A stretch of DNA of 64,000 nt from assembly GCF_001999465.1 (NCBI RefSeq), contig NZ_MQMF01000001.1, positions 1,302,001-1,366,000 on the forward strand, read 5' to 3'. Numbering within the stretch: position 1 is the first letter of the stretch; each line of letters begins with the position of its first letter. Positions 1 through 8,921 of this stretch are shown here, one piece after another. The stretch comes from Fictibacillus arsenicus (GTDB lineage: Bacteria > Bacillota > Bacilli > Bacillales > Fictibacillaceae). Position numbers and translations under genes: made by a program. The notes below the pieces were generated by a model. It made no database searches and was not told the origin of the DNA. It saw only the letters and a list, made by a program, of their open reading frames with translations.

Positions 1-1883
1 TGTTTTTCAAAATGATCTAAAGCAAACTTAGGTGTTCCTTCAGCTCCATCTTCAAAAACAGTTGCCCCATCCTTCGTTACTTTTACATTATCAACGAAGA
101 AACCTTCAAGAGATGTACCCCAGTCCGTCATATAGCGGAATTGGAGTTTAATGTTTTGTCCTGCATACTGACTTAAATCAAGGGTTTCATGTACCCATCC
201 GTTAGATGAGCCAGTGTAGCCAGGAAGATTGTCTTTAATATCAGGGTATCCGTCAACTACTAAATCACTATTTGTGTTAGGTGTAGATAGGGATTTCCAA
301 GTAGCCCCGTTATCAGTAGAAACCTGAACCATCGCATAATCCCAGTTTGATTCAATCTTATACCAAGCGTCATAATCTAACTTTGCAGATGTTGCGCCCG
401 TTAAATCAATGTTTGTTACCATCTTATGATCGATTTCATCGCCTCTTCCGCCATAATATGCGTAAGAGCCAGATGCAGGTGTCGTAATTTGATTTACTTG
501 ATCAGGCAAGTTGATACGAACTGCATCCTCATTCGTACCTTTTGTAGATGCTTGGTCAAGAGTAACTGTAACACCGTTTTTGCCAAGAGAGCTTGTATTT
601 AAAGTCTTGCCTTGCAGCCATTTTCCACCGATAGTAGATTGATAGAATTCTTTTGCAAGCGGGCTGAATCCAGTTGGTTCTGTTCCTGGAATCTCCCCAG
701 CCCAGCTGCCGCTAGACATGATCGACCAATAAGAAACAGGCTCACCATAAGGAGAAGAATAAACCGTATCATACTCATCCGGATAATTTAGATCGTGGCC
801 AAATTCATGTGCGAATACACCAGTTGCTCCATCTTCTGGCTCAATTGTGTAATCATATGCACCCATTGCTCCGCCCCAGTATGGAACAGTTGCTGTTGAA
901 CCAGGAATCGCATAAACTCCGCCAAGATTCCAGCGGTGAGACCAGATTGCGTCACCACCTAAGCTTCCGCCGCCAGCTTCTTCACCTACACCAGCGTGAA
1001 CAACCATTAAGTGATCAACAAGTCCGTCTGGCTCACGCTTGTTTCCGTCACCATCAAGGTCGTAAATATCTTCTTTATCATATAGTGTTAGATCAACACC
1101 ATTAGCTGCAGCTGCTGCTAATGCTTCAGCTACTAGATTACGAGGTCTAGAGTCATTGTCAGAAGCGTTGTTTCCGCCGTACCAAGCTGCATCGTTTTTA
1201 GCTGTATACCAGCCATAAACATCTCCATCAATCGTATAAGATCCGCCTGATTGCTGCAGGTAGAACTGTTTCATAGAAACCATGTTCTTACCGTTAGGAC
1301 CTGTATAGCCATTATCTCCAAAAATCATATCGCGATAGTGCTGCTGCGTATATTTTGGATAATGGAAATCCGTTTCAGAAGGTGTTATGCTGCCTTCTTT
1401 ATAGTCATTATAATCAATTAATAAAACTAAAACTTGGTCTTTACGCACATCACCACTGTACGTTTCAGCTTGTACACCATCTAATGATGAAATAGTAGCA
1501 GTACTAGATTTCTTACCGCCTTTTCCAGGAGATGTCGTCGTAGAACCGCTGTCAGTTGAAGACTTCATCTGACCCTTCAAATATTTAGCCGTTGCATCAA
1601 CATCATGCTTCTCGTGAAGGTGAACTGAACTTCCACCTGCACGTTTTTTCAAATATTTATTTAGCTCTGCCTCTTGTTGTTGTGGAGTTAACCCCGCTTT
1701 GATGACGCCACGCTCTGTCAATGACTTGATTAAGCGGTCCTGATTGACTATCCCTAGGTCAACCGGTGCCACGTCTTCATTGTGTTTTTTAGCAGCAACC
1801 GGATCTACTGATGCTGGACTTGTCCAAAGAAACGTCCCCGCGAGAACCGAAGCTGCCGCAAAACTAGTAAGAACTCGTTTCAT
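1..1883 (-). CDS. inhA: Immune inhibitor A-type M6 metalloprotease (3' part beyond window)
   Basis: Secreted zinc metalloprotease of peptidase family M6. The ATG at 1883 follows a GGGGGAATGTAAGGG ribosome binding region and opens a signal peptide (MKRVLTSFAAASVLAG...). A variable propeptide follows, then the catalytic domain with HEFGHDLNYPDEYD near residue 355, the HExxH-type zinc site plus downstream acidic residues typical of InhA. A LDGDGNKREPDGLVDHL segment upstream resembles family calcium-binding sequence. About 627 codons are visible. Family members are near 790 residues, so the C-terminal domain continues left of position 1. In the Bacillus cereus group InhA cleaves antimicrobial peptides and matrix proteins; that role here is inferred by family. 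Confidence 0.93.
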   Translation of the reverse strand, partial: MKRVLTSFAAASVLAGTFLWTSPASVDPVAAKKHNEDVAPVDLGIVNQDRLIKSLTERGVIKAGLTPQQQEAELNKYLKKRAGGSSVHLHEKHDVDATAKYLKGQMKSSTDSGSTTTSPGKGGKKSSTATISSLDGVQAETYSGDVRKDQVLVLLIDYNDYKEGSITPSETDFHYPKYTQQHYRDMIFGDNGYTGPNGKNMVSMKQFYLQQSGGSYTIDGDVYGWYTAKNDAAWYGGNNASDNDSRPRNLVAEALAAAAANGVDLTLYDKEDIYDLDGDGNKREPDGLVDHLMVVHAGVGEEAGGGSLGGDAIWSHRWNLGGVYAIPGSTATVPYWGGAMGAYDYTIEPEDGATGVFAHEFGHDLNYPDEYDTVYSSPYGEPVSYWSIMSSGSWAGEIPGTEPTGFSPLAKEFYQSTIGGKWLQGKTLNTSSLGKNGVTVTLDQASTKGTNEDAVRINLPDQVNQITTPASGSYAYYGGRGDEIDHKMVTNIDLTGATSAKLDYDAWYKIESNWDYAMVQVSTDNGATWKSLSTPNTNSDLVVDGYPDIKDNLPGYTGSSNGWVHETLDLSQYAGQNIKLQFRYMTDWGTSLEGFFVDNVKVTKDGATVFEDGAEGTPKFALDHFEK

Positions 1884-2068
1884 CCCTTACATTCCCCCTA
1901 ACAGAATTTTCGCATTTTTGCGACTTTTTAATTTTAACATAAAAATTTTCCATTAAATGTGAGGAATTTTAACTATTTTTGTTATTTTTAATAGTATTAT
2001 TTTACTAATTTTATAATTGTTAGTAGATAAATAGTTTTGATCTTATTCCATTATTTAATAAAAACAGA

Positions 2069-3007
2069 CTACTTTCGATTCATTTCCGTAAATGTCTGTA
2101 CAAAATCTATAATCGCTGGTCCCAGCAAAACAATAAACAGACTTGGGAATATAAAAAGAACGAGTGGAAAAAGCATCTTTACAGGTGCTTTCATCGCAGC
2201 TTCCTCAGCTCGCTGTTTTCTTCTGTCTCTCACCTCAGCAGACTGAACTCTCAGTACTTGAACCATTCCGATTCCTAGTTTTTCTGCCTGCAAGATAGCA
2301 CTGATAAAATAATTCACTTCATCAACGCTAAGCCGTTCACGGATTTTACCTAATGATTCTCTTCTCGTTTTTCCAAGCCTCATTTCTTCTAGGCAGCGAT
2401 GAAATTCTCCTGTCAAAACGCCATCTTTTTTAGAGACTAGCTTACTTAGCGCTCCATCAAATCCTAATCCCGCTTCAAGACTTACTGTTAAAAGATCCAA
2501 TACATCTGGAAGCTCACGCAAAGCCAAATAATTTCTCGTTTTTATTTTTTGTTTTAAATAGAAACCAGGTAAAAAGGCAGCAATTCCAAACCCTATCAAG
2601 AAAAATAACAACCCAGCTCCAAATGAAACGTTTAATAGCTGGCTGTAAAGTACAGATCCGATTGGAAAGAATACAAACAATGCGATCTGCAGCATACGAT
2701 AGTCTACAGGTGTCATTCCAAATGGATGTCCCGCTTGATTTAGCAATTTTTCAATCTTTGCTTCATTTTCACCTGGCATTTTTCGTTTGAAACTTCTTTT
2801 AAAATCTTTCCATAACGGCATAATGAATCGATCCGCAAAAGAAACAGTCCCTTCTAAGGCTGCTGCTGTTTCAAGATTGCTCTTTTGCCCATTTTTCCCT
2901 AACGCAGTTGAAAGCCGCCTTTCTACAAACTGTCTTTTTTCACTCGTCCAAACATACACCGCGTAGGCTGTTAACGTAATGGTTACAAAAAAAGTGAAAT
3001 ACATCAT
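2069..3007 (-). CDS. tadC: TadC-like Flp pilus inner-membrane platform protein
   Basis: Type II secretion system F-domain protein, last gene of the Flp/Tad pilus cluster. I chose the ATG at 3007 (second ATG at 3004) because a GAGGTG ribosome binding site sits just upstream inside the end of tadB; an upstream TTG at 3022 would overlap tadB. About 312 residues, with an N-terminal membrane segment, a central T2SSF domain (LPDVLDLLTVSLEAGLGFDGAL) and C-terminal hydrophobic helices. With TadB it should form the membrane platform on which the CpaF ATPase acts. No clear terminator is visible in the AT-rich gap before inhA. Confidence 0.88.
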   Translation of the reverse strand: MMYFTFFVTITLTAYAVYVWTSEKRQFVERRLSTALGKNGQKSNLETAAALEGTVSFADRFIMPLWKDFKRSFKRKMPGENEAKIEKLLNQAGHPFGMTPVDYRMLQIALFVFFPIGSVLYSQLLNVSFGAGLLFFLIGFGIAAFLPGFYLKQKIKTRNYLALRELPDVLDLLTVSLEAGLGFDGALSKLVSKKDGVLTGEFHRCLEEMRLGKTRRESLGKIRERLSVDEVNYFISAILQAEKLGIGMVQVLRVQSAEVRDRRKQRAEEAAMKAPVKMLFPLVLFIFPSLFIVLLGPAIIDFVQTFTEMNRK

Positions 3008-3011
3008 CCGT

Positions 3012-3974
3012 CTACACCTCAATCGTCGTAATTTTCCGTATTAAAATAAAGCCAACGATCCCTGAGATAGAACCGCATGCAATCATCACCCAGCCAATCA
3101 CGTTTTCAAACAGTGTCCCAATATAATCGGGTTCAATCATATATAAGAGGATCGCAAGGATAAGCGGCAATAGTCCGATAATAATTCCTGACAGTTTCCC
3201 TTGTGCCGTTAATGTTGTAATTTGCCGTTGTATTTTTGTCCGGTCCCTAATGGTTTCTACAATTTTATCTAGTACTGTCGCAAGGTTGCCCCCCACCGTC
3301 CGCTGAATAATGATCGCTTGAATCATAAGGTCAAGGTCTTCACTTGGCATACGTACTTTTAATTCATTTAACGCTTCTTCAATCGTGCTTCCATACTGCA
3401 TTTCTTTTAGTACTCTTTCCATTTCCTCTTTTACAGGAGACTGCGCTTCTTCTACCACTGTCATTAGCGCTTGTGGAAAGCTGAACCCTGCTCGCAAAGA
3501 CCCCACAACGGTTGTAATCAAATCTGGCAAACCATCATTAAATTGTTTAATTCGTTGTTTCTTCTTTTTCTTAACCCACATTCCTGGTGTTATAAAACCG
3601 ATTATCGCTCCAATTATTAAGAGGAAGAAAGAATTTGTGATCAGTAAAAAAAACATCGCTAAAAGTGCAATCAAGATCCATTGGAAAAGCACATACTCTT
3701 CAGGCTTTAGTGGAATTCCAGCTTGCTCAAGCATGACTGAAAGCTTTTTATTTTTTTCCTTAGAAAGAACTTCATCTCTCACTTTCTGCTTATACATTTG
3801 AACTTGAACAAAAGCATTGAAGTTAGAAGTCTTAGGCTTTTTTCCGCTTTCCAATTCTAAAAAATGCTTCATGCGGCGCTCTAACCGCTTATTTGACATA
3901 AAAATCAGCTTTAACAGTCCATAAAAGAACAAAAAGGCAGTCAGTAAAAAAAGAAGAAGGAATAAATAGACCAT
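3012..3974 (-). CDS. tadB: TadB-like Flp pilus inner-membrane platform protein
   Basis: T2SSF-domain membrane protein, about 320 residues. It has a hydrophobic N-terminus, a central pair of membrane helices, the T2SSF signature LPDLITTVVGSLRAGFSFPQAL and a C-terminal membrane hairpin. Its ATG overlaps the cpaF stop codon by one base (TAATG), so translation is probably coupled. It is the partner of TadC, and the adjacent order cpaF-tadB-tadC is the standard Tad arrangement. Confidence 0.9.
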   Translation of the reverse strand: MVYLFLLLFLLTAFLFFYGLLKLIFMSNKRLERRMKHFLELESGKKPKTSNFNAFVQVQMYKQKVRDEVLSKEKNKKLSVMLEQAGIPLKPEEYVLFQWILIALLAMFFLLITNSFFLLIIGAIIGFITPGMWVKKKKKQRIKQFNDGLPDLITTVVGSLRAGFSFPQALMTVVEEAQSPVKEEMERVLKEMQYGSTIEEALNELKVRMPSEDLDLMIQAIIIQRTVGGNLATVLDKIVETIRDRTKIQRQITTLTAQGKLSGIIIGLLPLILAILLYMIEPDYIGTLFENVIGWVMIACGSISGIVGFILIRKITTIEV

Positions 3975-5401
3975 TACTGCCAGTCCCCTTCCATAAAGAC
4001 GATTGGGGGAATGTGAATACCCGATTGTTCAAGGCGCTCAAAGAATTTAGGTCTCACACCAGTAGGCACTAAACGTCCTATGATCTTTCCGTTTTCATCA
4101 ACGCCTTCTTGCTTATATTCAAAAATATCCTGAAGGACGATCACATCACCCTCAAGCCCTTGCACTTCGGTTATGTGCGTGATTCTTCGCGTACCATCTT
4201 TAAGGCGTGCCTGCTGAATAATGACATCAACAGCTCCTGCAATTTGCTCGCGTATCGCTTTAACAGGCAGATCAACACCGCCGAGCAAAACCATCGTTTC
4301 AAGTCTGGCGATCATATCTCTTGGCGAGTTCGAGTGACCCGTTGCAAGTGACCCGTCATGACCTGTATTCATTGCCTGCAGCATATCAAGCGCTTCACCG
4401 CCTCGCACCTCCCCGATCACAATGCGGTCAGGACGCATTCGCAAAGAGTTTCGAACTAGATCTCTGATTGTAATCGCACCTTTTCCTTCTATGTTTGGAG
4501 GCCGCGATTCCAGCGATATAACATGCTCCTGCCATAGCTGTAATTCAGCTGCATCTTCGATTGTAATAATACGTTCATCACCTGGAATAAAAGATGAAAG
4601 TACATTTAAAGTCGTCGTCTTTCCTGATCCTGTTCCGCCACTTACAAAAATATTCAAATGGGCTTTTACACAGGCTTCAATAAATACTGCCATTTCTCTC
4701 GTAACTGTCCCAAAATCTATTAAATTCTCAATCGTATAAGGATCTTTAGAAAACTTACGGATAGTTATAGTAGGACCAATCAAAGAGAGAGGCGGAATAA
4801 TAGCATTTACACGCGAACCATCAGGCAGACGCGCATCAACCATAGGACTGCTTTCATCAATTCTTCTGCCGATTGGCGCACAAATCTTTTCAATAACATT
4901 CAGGACATGTTCATCGTCTCTAAATTGAATGGGCGTTAATATGAGTTTTCCTTTTTGCTCTGCATATACCTGATTCGGACCATTTACCATGACTTCCGTT
5001 ATGTTTTCATCAAGAAGCAGCGGATTAATCGGACCAAACCCTGTCAGATCATTAATCAATTCATCGATAACCTTCTTGCGGTCTACTGCACCTCTGAATG
5101 TTTCATCATCTTTTATAAAATCAATGGCCATGCCATCTAGTTTCGGAATAATCTCTTCTACAGAAATATCTTTTAGCTCATCTAAAATTTGTTTGTGCAG
5201 AAGATTTTTAAGCTGCTGATGCTTCGTTACTTTTTCCAAGCGTTCAGAGGATTTATCGTTCCCTTTCACATCTGGTTTTTTTGATTGGCGAAAGGTTGAC
5301 AGCAAATCCTTTTTAGCTGCAGCTTGCTGTTCAACAGGCTGTTCTTCTTGCGGAGAGGCTCCACCTGGATTTTTGGCTTGTATTTTTTCTAATAAACTCA
5401 T
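3974..5401 (-). CDS. cpaF: CpaF/TadA pilus assembly ATPase
   Basis: Hexameric secretion ATPase (GspE/VirB11 superfamily) that powers Flp pilus assembly; 475 residues, usual for the family. The first 60 residues are low complexity. The N-terminal ATPase domain contains DARLPDGSRVNAI. A Walker A motif GGTGSGKTTTLN follows around residue 255, then ITIEDAAELQL (Asp box), VRGGEALDMLQAMNTGH (Walker B region) and a conserved His box GSLATGHSNS. Located at the cytosolic face of the TadB/TadC platform. The gene starts 12 bp after cpaE in an uninterrupted minus-strand operon. Confidence 0.95.
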   Translation of the reverse strand: MSLLEKIQAKNPGGASPQEEQPVEQQAAAKKDLLSTFRQSKKPDVKGNDKSSERLEKVTKHQQLKNLLHKQILDELKDISVEEIIPKLDGMAIDFIKDDETFRGAVDRKKVIDELINDLTGFGPINPLLLDENITEVMVNGPNQVYAEQKGKLILTPIQFRDDEHVLNVIEKICAPIGRRIDESSPMVDARLPDGSRVNAIIPPLSLIGPTITIRKFSKDPYTIENLIDFGTVTREMAVFIEACVKAHLNIFVSGGTGSGKTTTLNVLSSFIPGDERIITIEDAAELQLWQEHVISLESRPPNIEGKGAITIRDLVRNSLRMRPDRIVIGEVRGGEALDMLQAMNTGHDGSLATGHSNSPRDMIARLETMVLLGGVDLPVKAIREQIAGAVDVIIQQARLKDGTRRITHITEVQGLEGDVIVLQDIFEYKQEGVDENGKIIGRLVPTGVRPKFFERLEQSGIHIPPIVFMEGDWQ

Positions 5402-5413
5402 GTGTTCCTCTCC

Positions 5414-6262
5414 TTAACTTTTTACTTTTGATTTGCGGAATAGTTTTGTTAAAATGCTGCTTGTTTTAGATTCAGCTGGTATTAAAGTGATTTCTCGTCT
5501 AGTTGAAATCTGTTCAGCCATTTTAAAAACGGCTTTCGCAATATCTGTTTTTCCTTGATTCACAACAAAGGGAATTCCAATATTTAAAGATTGTGTAGCT
5601 ACTTGCCAGTCATTCGGGATAAAGATAGGGTTTTCTATGCCTAAGATATCCGCTACGTCTGACGCATTAATAACGCTTTCCATTGTTGCACGGTTTACAA
5701 CCACCTGAACTTTGTCTTTCAAACCGAGCATATCGAACGTTTCCAGCATTAATTTTGTATTTTTCAGCGTCGCCATCTCAAGATTTGTAAGAAGCAGAAT
5801 CTGATCCGCTTTTTCGATGATCGGCAGGTTTCGCTCTGGCAAACCTACTCCAGTGTCAGTAAGAACATAATGGTGCTCTATTAATAATAAGTCGAGAATC
5901 TTGCTGACAGCGTCTTCACCAATTAAATCTGCATGCTCAGGTCTTTCTGGGGCAGCAAGAACCTTAATCCCTGATTCGTGCCGATTCAAATAACTCAGTA
6001 AAGAATGCTGATCCAGCTGCTGTATTTCTTCAACAACATCTTTAATCGTAAAAGTGGTTTGAAGATCGAGTGCTAAACTTACATCGCCAAATTGAAAGTC
6101 TGCATCAACAACGCCGATCTGTATGTTCTTTTTACACAGTGCAACAGCAAGGTTGACGGTCATAACGGTACGGCCGATCCCGCCCTTCGCACTGCATATT
6201 GCAATCATCTCGCCCCGTACCTGTCTTTTCACTTCTCTTTGTTCTCCCAGTTGGCTGTCCAT
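5414..6262 (-). CDS. cpaE: CpaE/TadZ-like MinD/ParA-family ATPase
   Basis: ParA/MinD-type P-loop protein of 282 residues that in Tad systems positions the pilus machinery. The deviant Walker A motif near residue 25 reads AKGGIGRTVMTVN: the first (signature) lysine is present, but the usual second lysine is replaced by arginine. DADFQFGDVS (switch I/A' region) and LTDTGVGLPE (Walker B) follow. It lacks the long N-terminal receiver-like domain of Caulobacter CpaE. It lies between rcpC and cpaF with short gaps. A weak AAAGGGGT ribosome binding site precedes the ATG. Confidence 0.85.
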   Translation of the reverse strand: MDSQLGEQREVKRQVRGEMIAICSAKGGIGRTVMTVNLAVALCKKNIQIGVVDADFQFGDVSLALDLQTTFTIKDVVEEIQQLDQHSLLSYLNRHESGIKVLAAPERPEHADLIGEDAVSKILDLLLIEHHYVLTDTGVGLPERNLPIIEKADQILLLTNLEMATLKNTKLMLETFDMLGLKDKVQVVVNRATMESVINASDVADILGIENPIFIPNDWQVATQSLNIGIPFVVNQGKTDIAKAVFKMAEQISTRREITLIPAESKTSSILTKLFRKSKVKS

Positions 6263-6305
6263 GCTTGCCTACCCCTTTTTCCGCATATTCTTTAACTCTA
6301 TAACG

Positions 6306-6965
6306 TTACTTTGTTCTTTTTAATTTGCTTCGAACAGCAAGGTGAATATTTCCGTTTTCCTCGGCATTTACAATGTTCAAAACATCTTGCGGAAACATCT
6401 CTAGCGTGGCTGAAGTATATTCCACATACGGTTCACCTTCAGTCGGTTCAACCATCTTTCTGCCGATAGCAAGAACTCGCACGTTCTCCATAATCATCTT
6501 TGTTTCGATTTGATCGCCCTTTTTTATAGAGGCAAAAACATCCACATAATCCTCTGGTTCAATTAAGTTTGAAACCGACTGCACGAAATTCACACCGACA
6601 GATACAGCCCGGAACTGTTCTTTTACCTTACGGCTGATACGCAGTGATTCTTCTGTCGTTGTACGGGCATTATGATTTAAGAAAACCTCGCCTTCAGCCA
6701 TTTTTGTTGTAGCATAGTGATTTTCGATTGATTCAATTCTCTTAACTGAATCTGGGTGCACAGAAGCTTCTGGAACGTTTTCTATAGTCAGCATATCGGC
6801 TGTTATTTTTTCGTTTTGCTTTATGTCCCGTTTAGCCGTTACGACTTTAACCGTGTTTTCAGAAAGAACGGTTGCCGCATTGTAATCACCCATATAGTTA
6901 TAAAATAAAAAAGTTGTAATAAGTCCCATAAAGATTGCCGTTCCTAAAATGAGTTTCGCCCTCAT
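6306..6965 (-). CDS. cpaB: RcpC/CpaB-like pilus assembly protein with SAF domain
   Basis: 219 residues: one N-terminal membrane anchor (residues 5-25), a SAF domain (VKVVTAKRDIKQNEKITADML) and an RcpC-type C-terminal domain (RAVSVGVNFVQSVSNLIEPEDYVDVF). In Gram-negative Tad systems this protein links to the outer-membrane secretin. No secretin gene is present here, as expected for a Gram-positive cell, so it probably works on the outer membrane face or in the cell wall zone. It sits 8 bp after the TadG-like gene in the operon. Confidence 0.85.
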   Translation of the reverse strand: MRAKLILGTAIFMGLITTFLFYNYMGDYNAATVLSENTVKVVTAKRDIKQNEKITADMLTIENVPEASVHPDSVKRIESIENHYATTKMAEGEVFLNHNARTTTEESLRISRKVKEQFRAVSVGVNFVQSVSNLIEPEDYVDVFASIKKGDQIETKMIMENVRVLAIGRKMVEPTEGEPYVEYTSATLEMFPQDVLNIVNAEENGNIHLAVRSKLKRTK

Positions 6966-6973
6966 GTCTTCAC

Positions 6974-7879
6974 CTACTCTGTTAGTCTTATGCTAAATGC
7001 ACCTTTGTTCACATCAACCGGCTTAACAAAACCAGTTCCTGCGCGTTTAATAAACATTCCAGTAATTGAAGTGTCTTTTGAATCCATAGGCTTCGTAATG
7101 TAAAAGTAAGCGAATCCTGTGATTTTTACTTCTTTTAACTGGTTGCCGTCTGCATCAAGCCTTTGATATACAGGAATCAATATGATTCTGGAACAATCCC
7201 GATGGTGTGTTTCCCCTTCAGGATATGGACAGCTATTGATTCGTTCTTGGATGACAGCCCGTGTTTTACCGGCAATATTACCTGTTTGTGTTTCTAGAAC
7301 ATCTCCCACTTCAAGTTCGTTTTGGTATCCTTTTAATAGATTATCTTCATACGTTGCAGCACCCGTTCCTCCAAGGGCTAGAACTCCGAAGTTTCCGGCT
7401 TCAACACCAGTCTGATCCACTTTCAGAGAATATTCTTTGTTGAATTCCAAACCTAAACTTTCATCGATGCCAAGAGGCGCGACGCCCGCGGCTTTCCCCA
7501 TCGTTCCCAGTTCTGCTGCAGCATGTACGTTTACAGGTGCCGTATCAAAACCAAAAAGCTGTGAAAACGTCAAGGGAACTTCTCTTGAAAGATCTATACT
7601 CACTTTATCTTCCATTTGAATTTTCATATCTTCCAAGCTATGATTCTCACTATGTTTTTCAAGTGTCTCATGAACAATAGAGCGGACTGATTCCTCTTCA
7701 TGTGTTAGTTCCTGAGCACCTGAAAGAACCGCAGCATTCGCTGTTTTTTGCAGATGAGTTTTCGTTAAAAACAGTTTTCCGCCATCAATAATGAGTCCTG
7801 TCATTGCTATGAGTGCTACAAGGCTAAAGGCAACTAGTATGATTGTATTGCCTTCCTCCCTTTTTATAAGACGCCTCAT
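6974..7879 (-). CDS. TadG-like pseudopilin-related protein
   Basis: 301 residues. The N-terminus has the TadE/TadG pattern: charged residues with a Glu (IKREEGNTIILVAFSLVALIAMTGLIIDGG) leading into one membrane helix, then a large extracytoplasmic domain with no motif I recognise. Two cysteines occur in the stretch NSCPYPEGETHHRDCS and could form a disulfide. Expected role: minor pseudopilin or pilus-associated surface protein, by family and operon position between tadE and cpaB. Confidence 0.8.
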   Translation of the reverse strand: MRRLIKREEGNTIILVAFSLVALIAMTGLIIDGGKLFLTKTHLQKTANAAVLSGAQELTHEEESVRSIVHETLEKHSENHSLEDMKIQMEDKVSIDLSREVPLTFSQLFGFDTAPVNVHAAAELGTMGKAAGVAPLGIDESLGLEFNKEYSLKVDQTGVEAGNFGVLALGGTGAATYEDNLLKGYQNELEVGDVLETQTGNIAGKTRAVIQERINSCPYPEGETHHRDCSRIILIPVYQRLDADGNQLKEVKITGFAYFYITKPMDSKDTSITGMFIKRAGTGFVKPVDVNKGAFSIRLTE

Positions 7880-7890
7880 CCTTATTCACC

Positions 7891-8274
7891 TCACTCCACC
7901 CGAATAGTAGATTCCGTTTCAACAGGTATCGTTTCTCCAAACAATTTTCCCATCCCCGGTGTAATAAATTTGTGCGGGTACGACAAGGTAACGGTCACAT
8001 ACTGGCCTGATTCCCTTGTTGAAGAGTCCGGCGTGATTCCAATCTGAAGAAGAGAGGGATCTTTTATCTGTACATAATCTCGTGCGAATGCACGAATCTC
8101 TTCATCCTCTTTACCAAGCCCTCCTAGCCTGACCGTTTCCTGTGTGGCAAGATGCATCTGCATATATGTGTAGAACAGCTTCCCAAAATCAAAAATGCCT
8201 ACAATGAGCAATAGCAGGAGCGGGAGAACAAGTGCCATTTCAACAAGAGATTGCCCCTTTTCGTTTTTCATCAT
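7891..8274 (-). CDS. tadE: TadE-like minor pseudopilin
   Basis: TadE-family protein. I chose the ATG-ATG pair at 8274/8271, which overlaps the end of cpaA as ATGATGA and has an AAGGGAG site upstream; an earlier ATG at 8301 lies deep inside cpaA. The N-terminus MMKNEKGQSLVEMALVLPLLLLLIVGIFDFG shows a Gly just before a hydrophobic helix with Glu at the usual pseudopilin position, so the cpaA product may process it. The C-terminal domain of about 80 residues carries no recognised motif. Confidence 0.85.
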   Translation of the reverse strand: MMKNEKGQSLVEMALVLPLLLLLIVGIFDFGKLFYTYMQMHLATQETVRLGGLGKEDEEIRAFARDYVQIKDPSLLQIGITPDSSTRESGQYVTVTLSYPHKFITPGMGKLFGETIPVETESTIRVE

Positions 8275-8786
8275 AAAAGGACTCCCTTCATTGCTAGACA
8301 TACAGCTGCTCCGCCGGCAATGGCAAGGCCGTACGGGTAGGTTTGAGTCAGAGCATCTTTTTCAATAAAAACAGGAATTCTAATGCCGAATTTCCAGCTA
8401 CCCAGAGAATAGAGAATACCTTTTATTCTTTTTATAAATCCCTTTCTAAATAACAAGATTCCGAGAGCCATTACGCCTCCAATCAGACCCATGTAGATCG
8501 CTGTATAAAAAACAAACAATGAACCTTTTAAGGTACCGATTAAAGCAAGCAGCTTCACATCACCTGCACCCATACCTCCTAAAAGATAAGGAATGAGCAG
8601 CAACCCGAGGCCTAGAAAGAACCCTTTTAATGAAAAAAACAAGCCGGTCCATCCAGATGCGATTATATGAGAAAAAACGCCGATCATAAGCGCAGGAAAA
8701 ATGATGTTGTTATAAATTTTGCGGCTTTTTAAATCTGTTATGACACAGATGATTAATACGAAAATTAAGATGGCATCGAACCACAT
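8271..8786 (-). CDS. cpaA: CpaA/TadV prepilin peptidase (A24 family)
   Basis: Polytopic aspartic peptidase of the TadV/CpaA type, about 171 residues. It carries the two catalytic aspartates: ITDLKSRKIYN near residue 20 and GAGDVKLLALIG (GxGD motif) near residue 75. I chose the ATG at 8786 behind AGAAGGTG; the GTG at 8795 lies inside that site. It should cleave the Flp prepilin and the TadE/TadG pseudopilins. It is the first gene after the 377 bp spacer that separates the pilin from the export genes. Confidence 0.92.
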   Translation of the reverse strand: MWFDAILIFVLIICVITDLKSRKIYNNIIFPALMIGVFSHIIASGWTGLFFSLKGFFLGLGLLLIPYLLGGMGAGDVKLLALIGTLKGSLFVFYTAIYMGLIGGVMALGILLFRKGFIKRIKGILYSLGSWKFGIRIPVFIEKDALTQTYPYGLAIAGGAAVCLAMKGVLL

Positions 8787-8827
8787 TGTTATCACCTTCT
8801 AATTAAGAAAGTCTTCCATAAACTTAA

Positions 8828-8867
8828 AACTTGGCAGCCAGGACACGTGTCATCTGACCGCCAAGTT
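8828..8867. repeat. 40 bp imperfect palindrome upstream of cpaA
   Basis: Arms AACTTGGC and GCCAAGTT enclose a central perfect palindrome GACACGTGTC with partly complementary flanks. It lies 41 bp upstream of the cpaA ATG. On the minus strand the hairpin is followed by TTTTAAGTTT, a weak T-run, so it could be a partial terminator, an RNA processing hairpin or a protein-binding site. The sequence alone does not decide. Confidence 0.5.
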
Positions 8868-8921
8868 AGGCTGTTTGGTTTTAAAAGACTGTTTCCGAAT
8901 ACAATGTTGCTCTTGAAAGTA

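Noticed and set aside
809-1105. His/Leu-rich 98-residue plus-strand frame
   Set aside because: It lies antisense to the inhA catalytic region and has biased composition typical of a shadow frame.
2037-7619. Plus-strand reading frames opposite the tad genes (for example 3385-3801 and 4422-4739)
   Set aside because: They are antisense shadows of recognised tad genes and lack ribosome binding sites.
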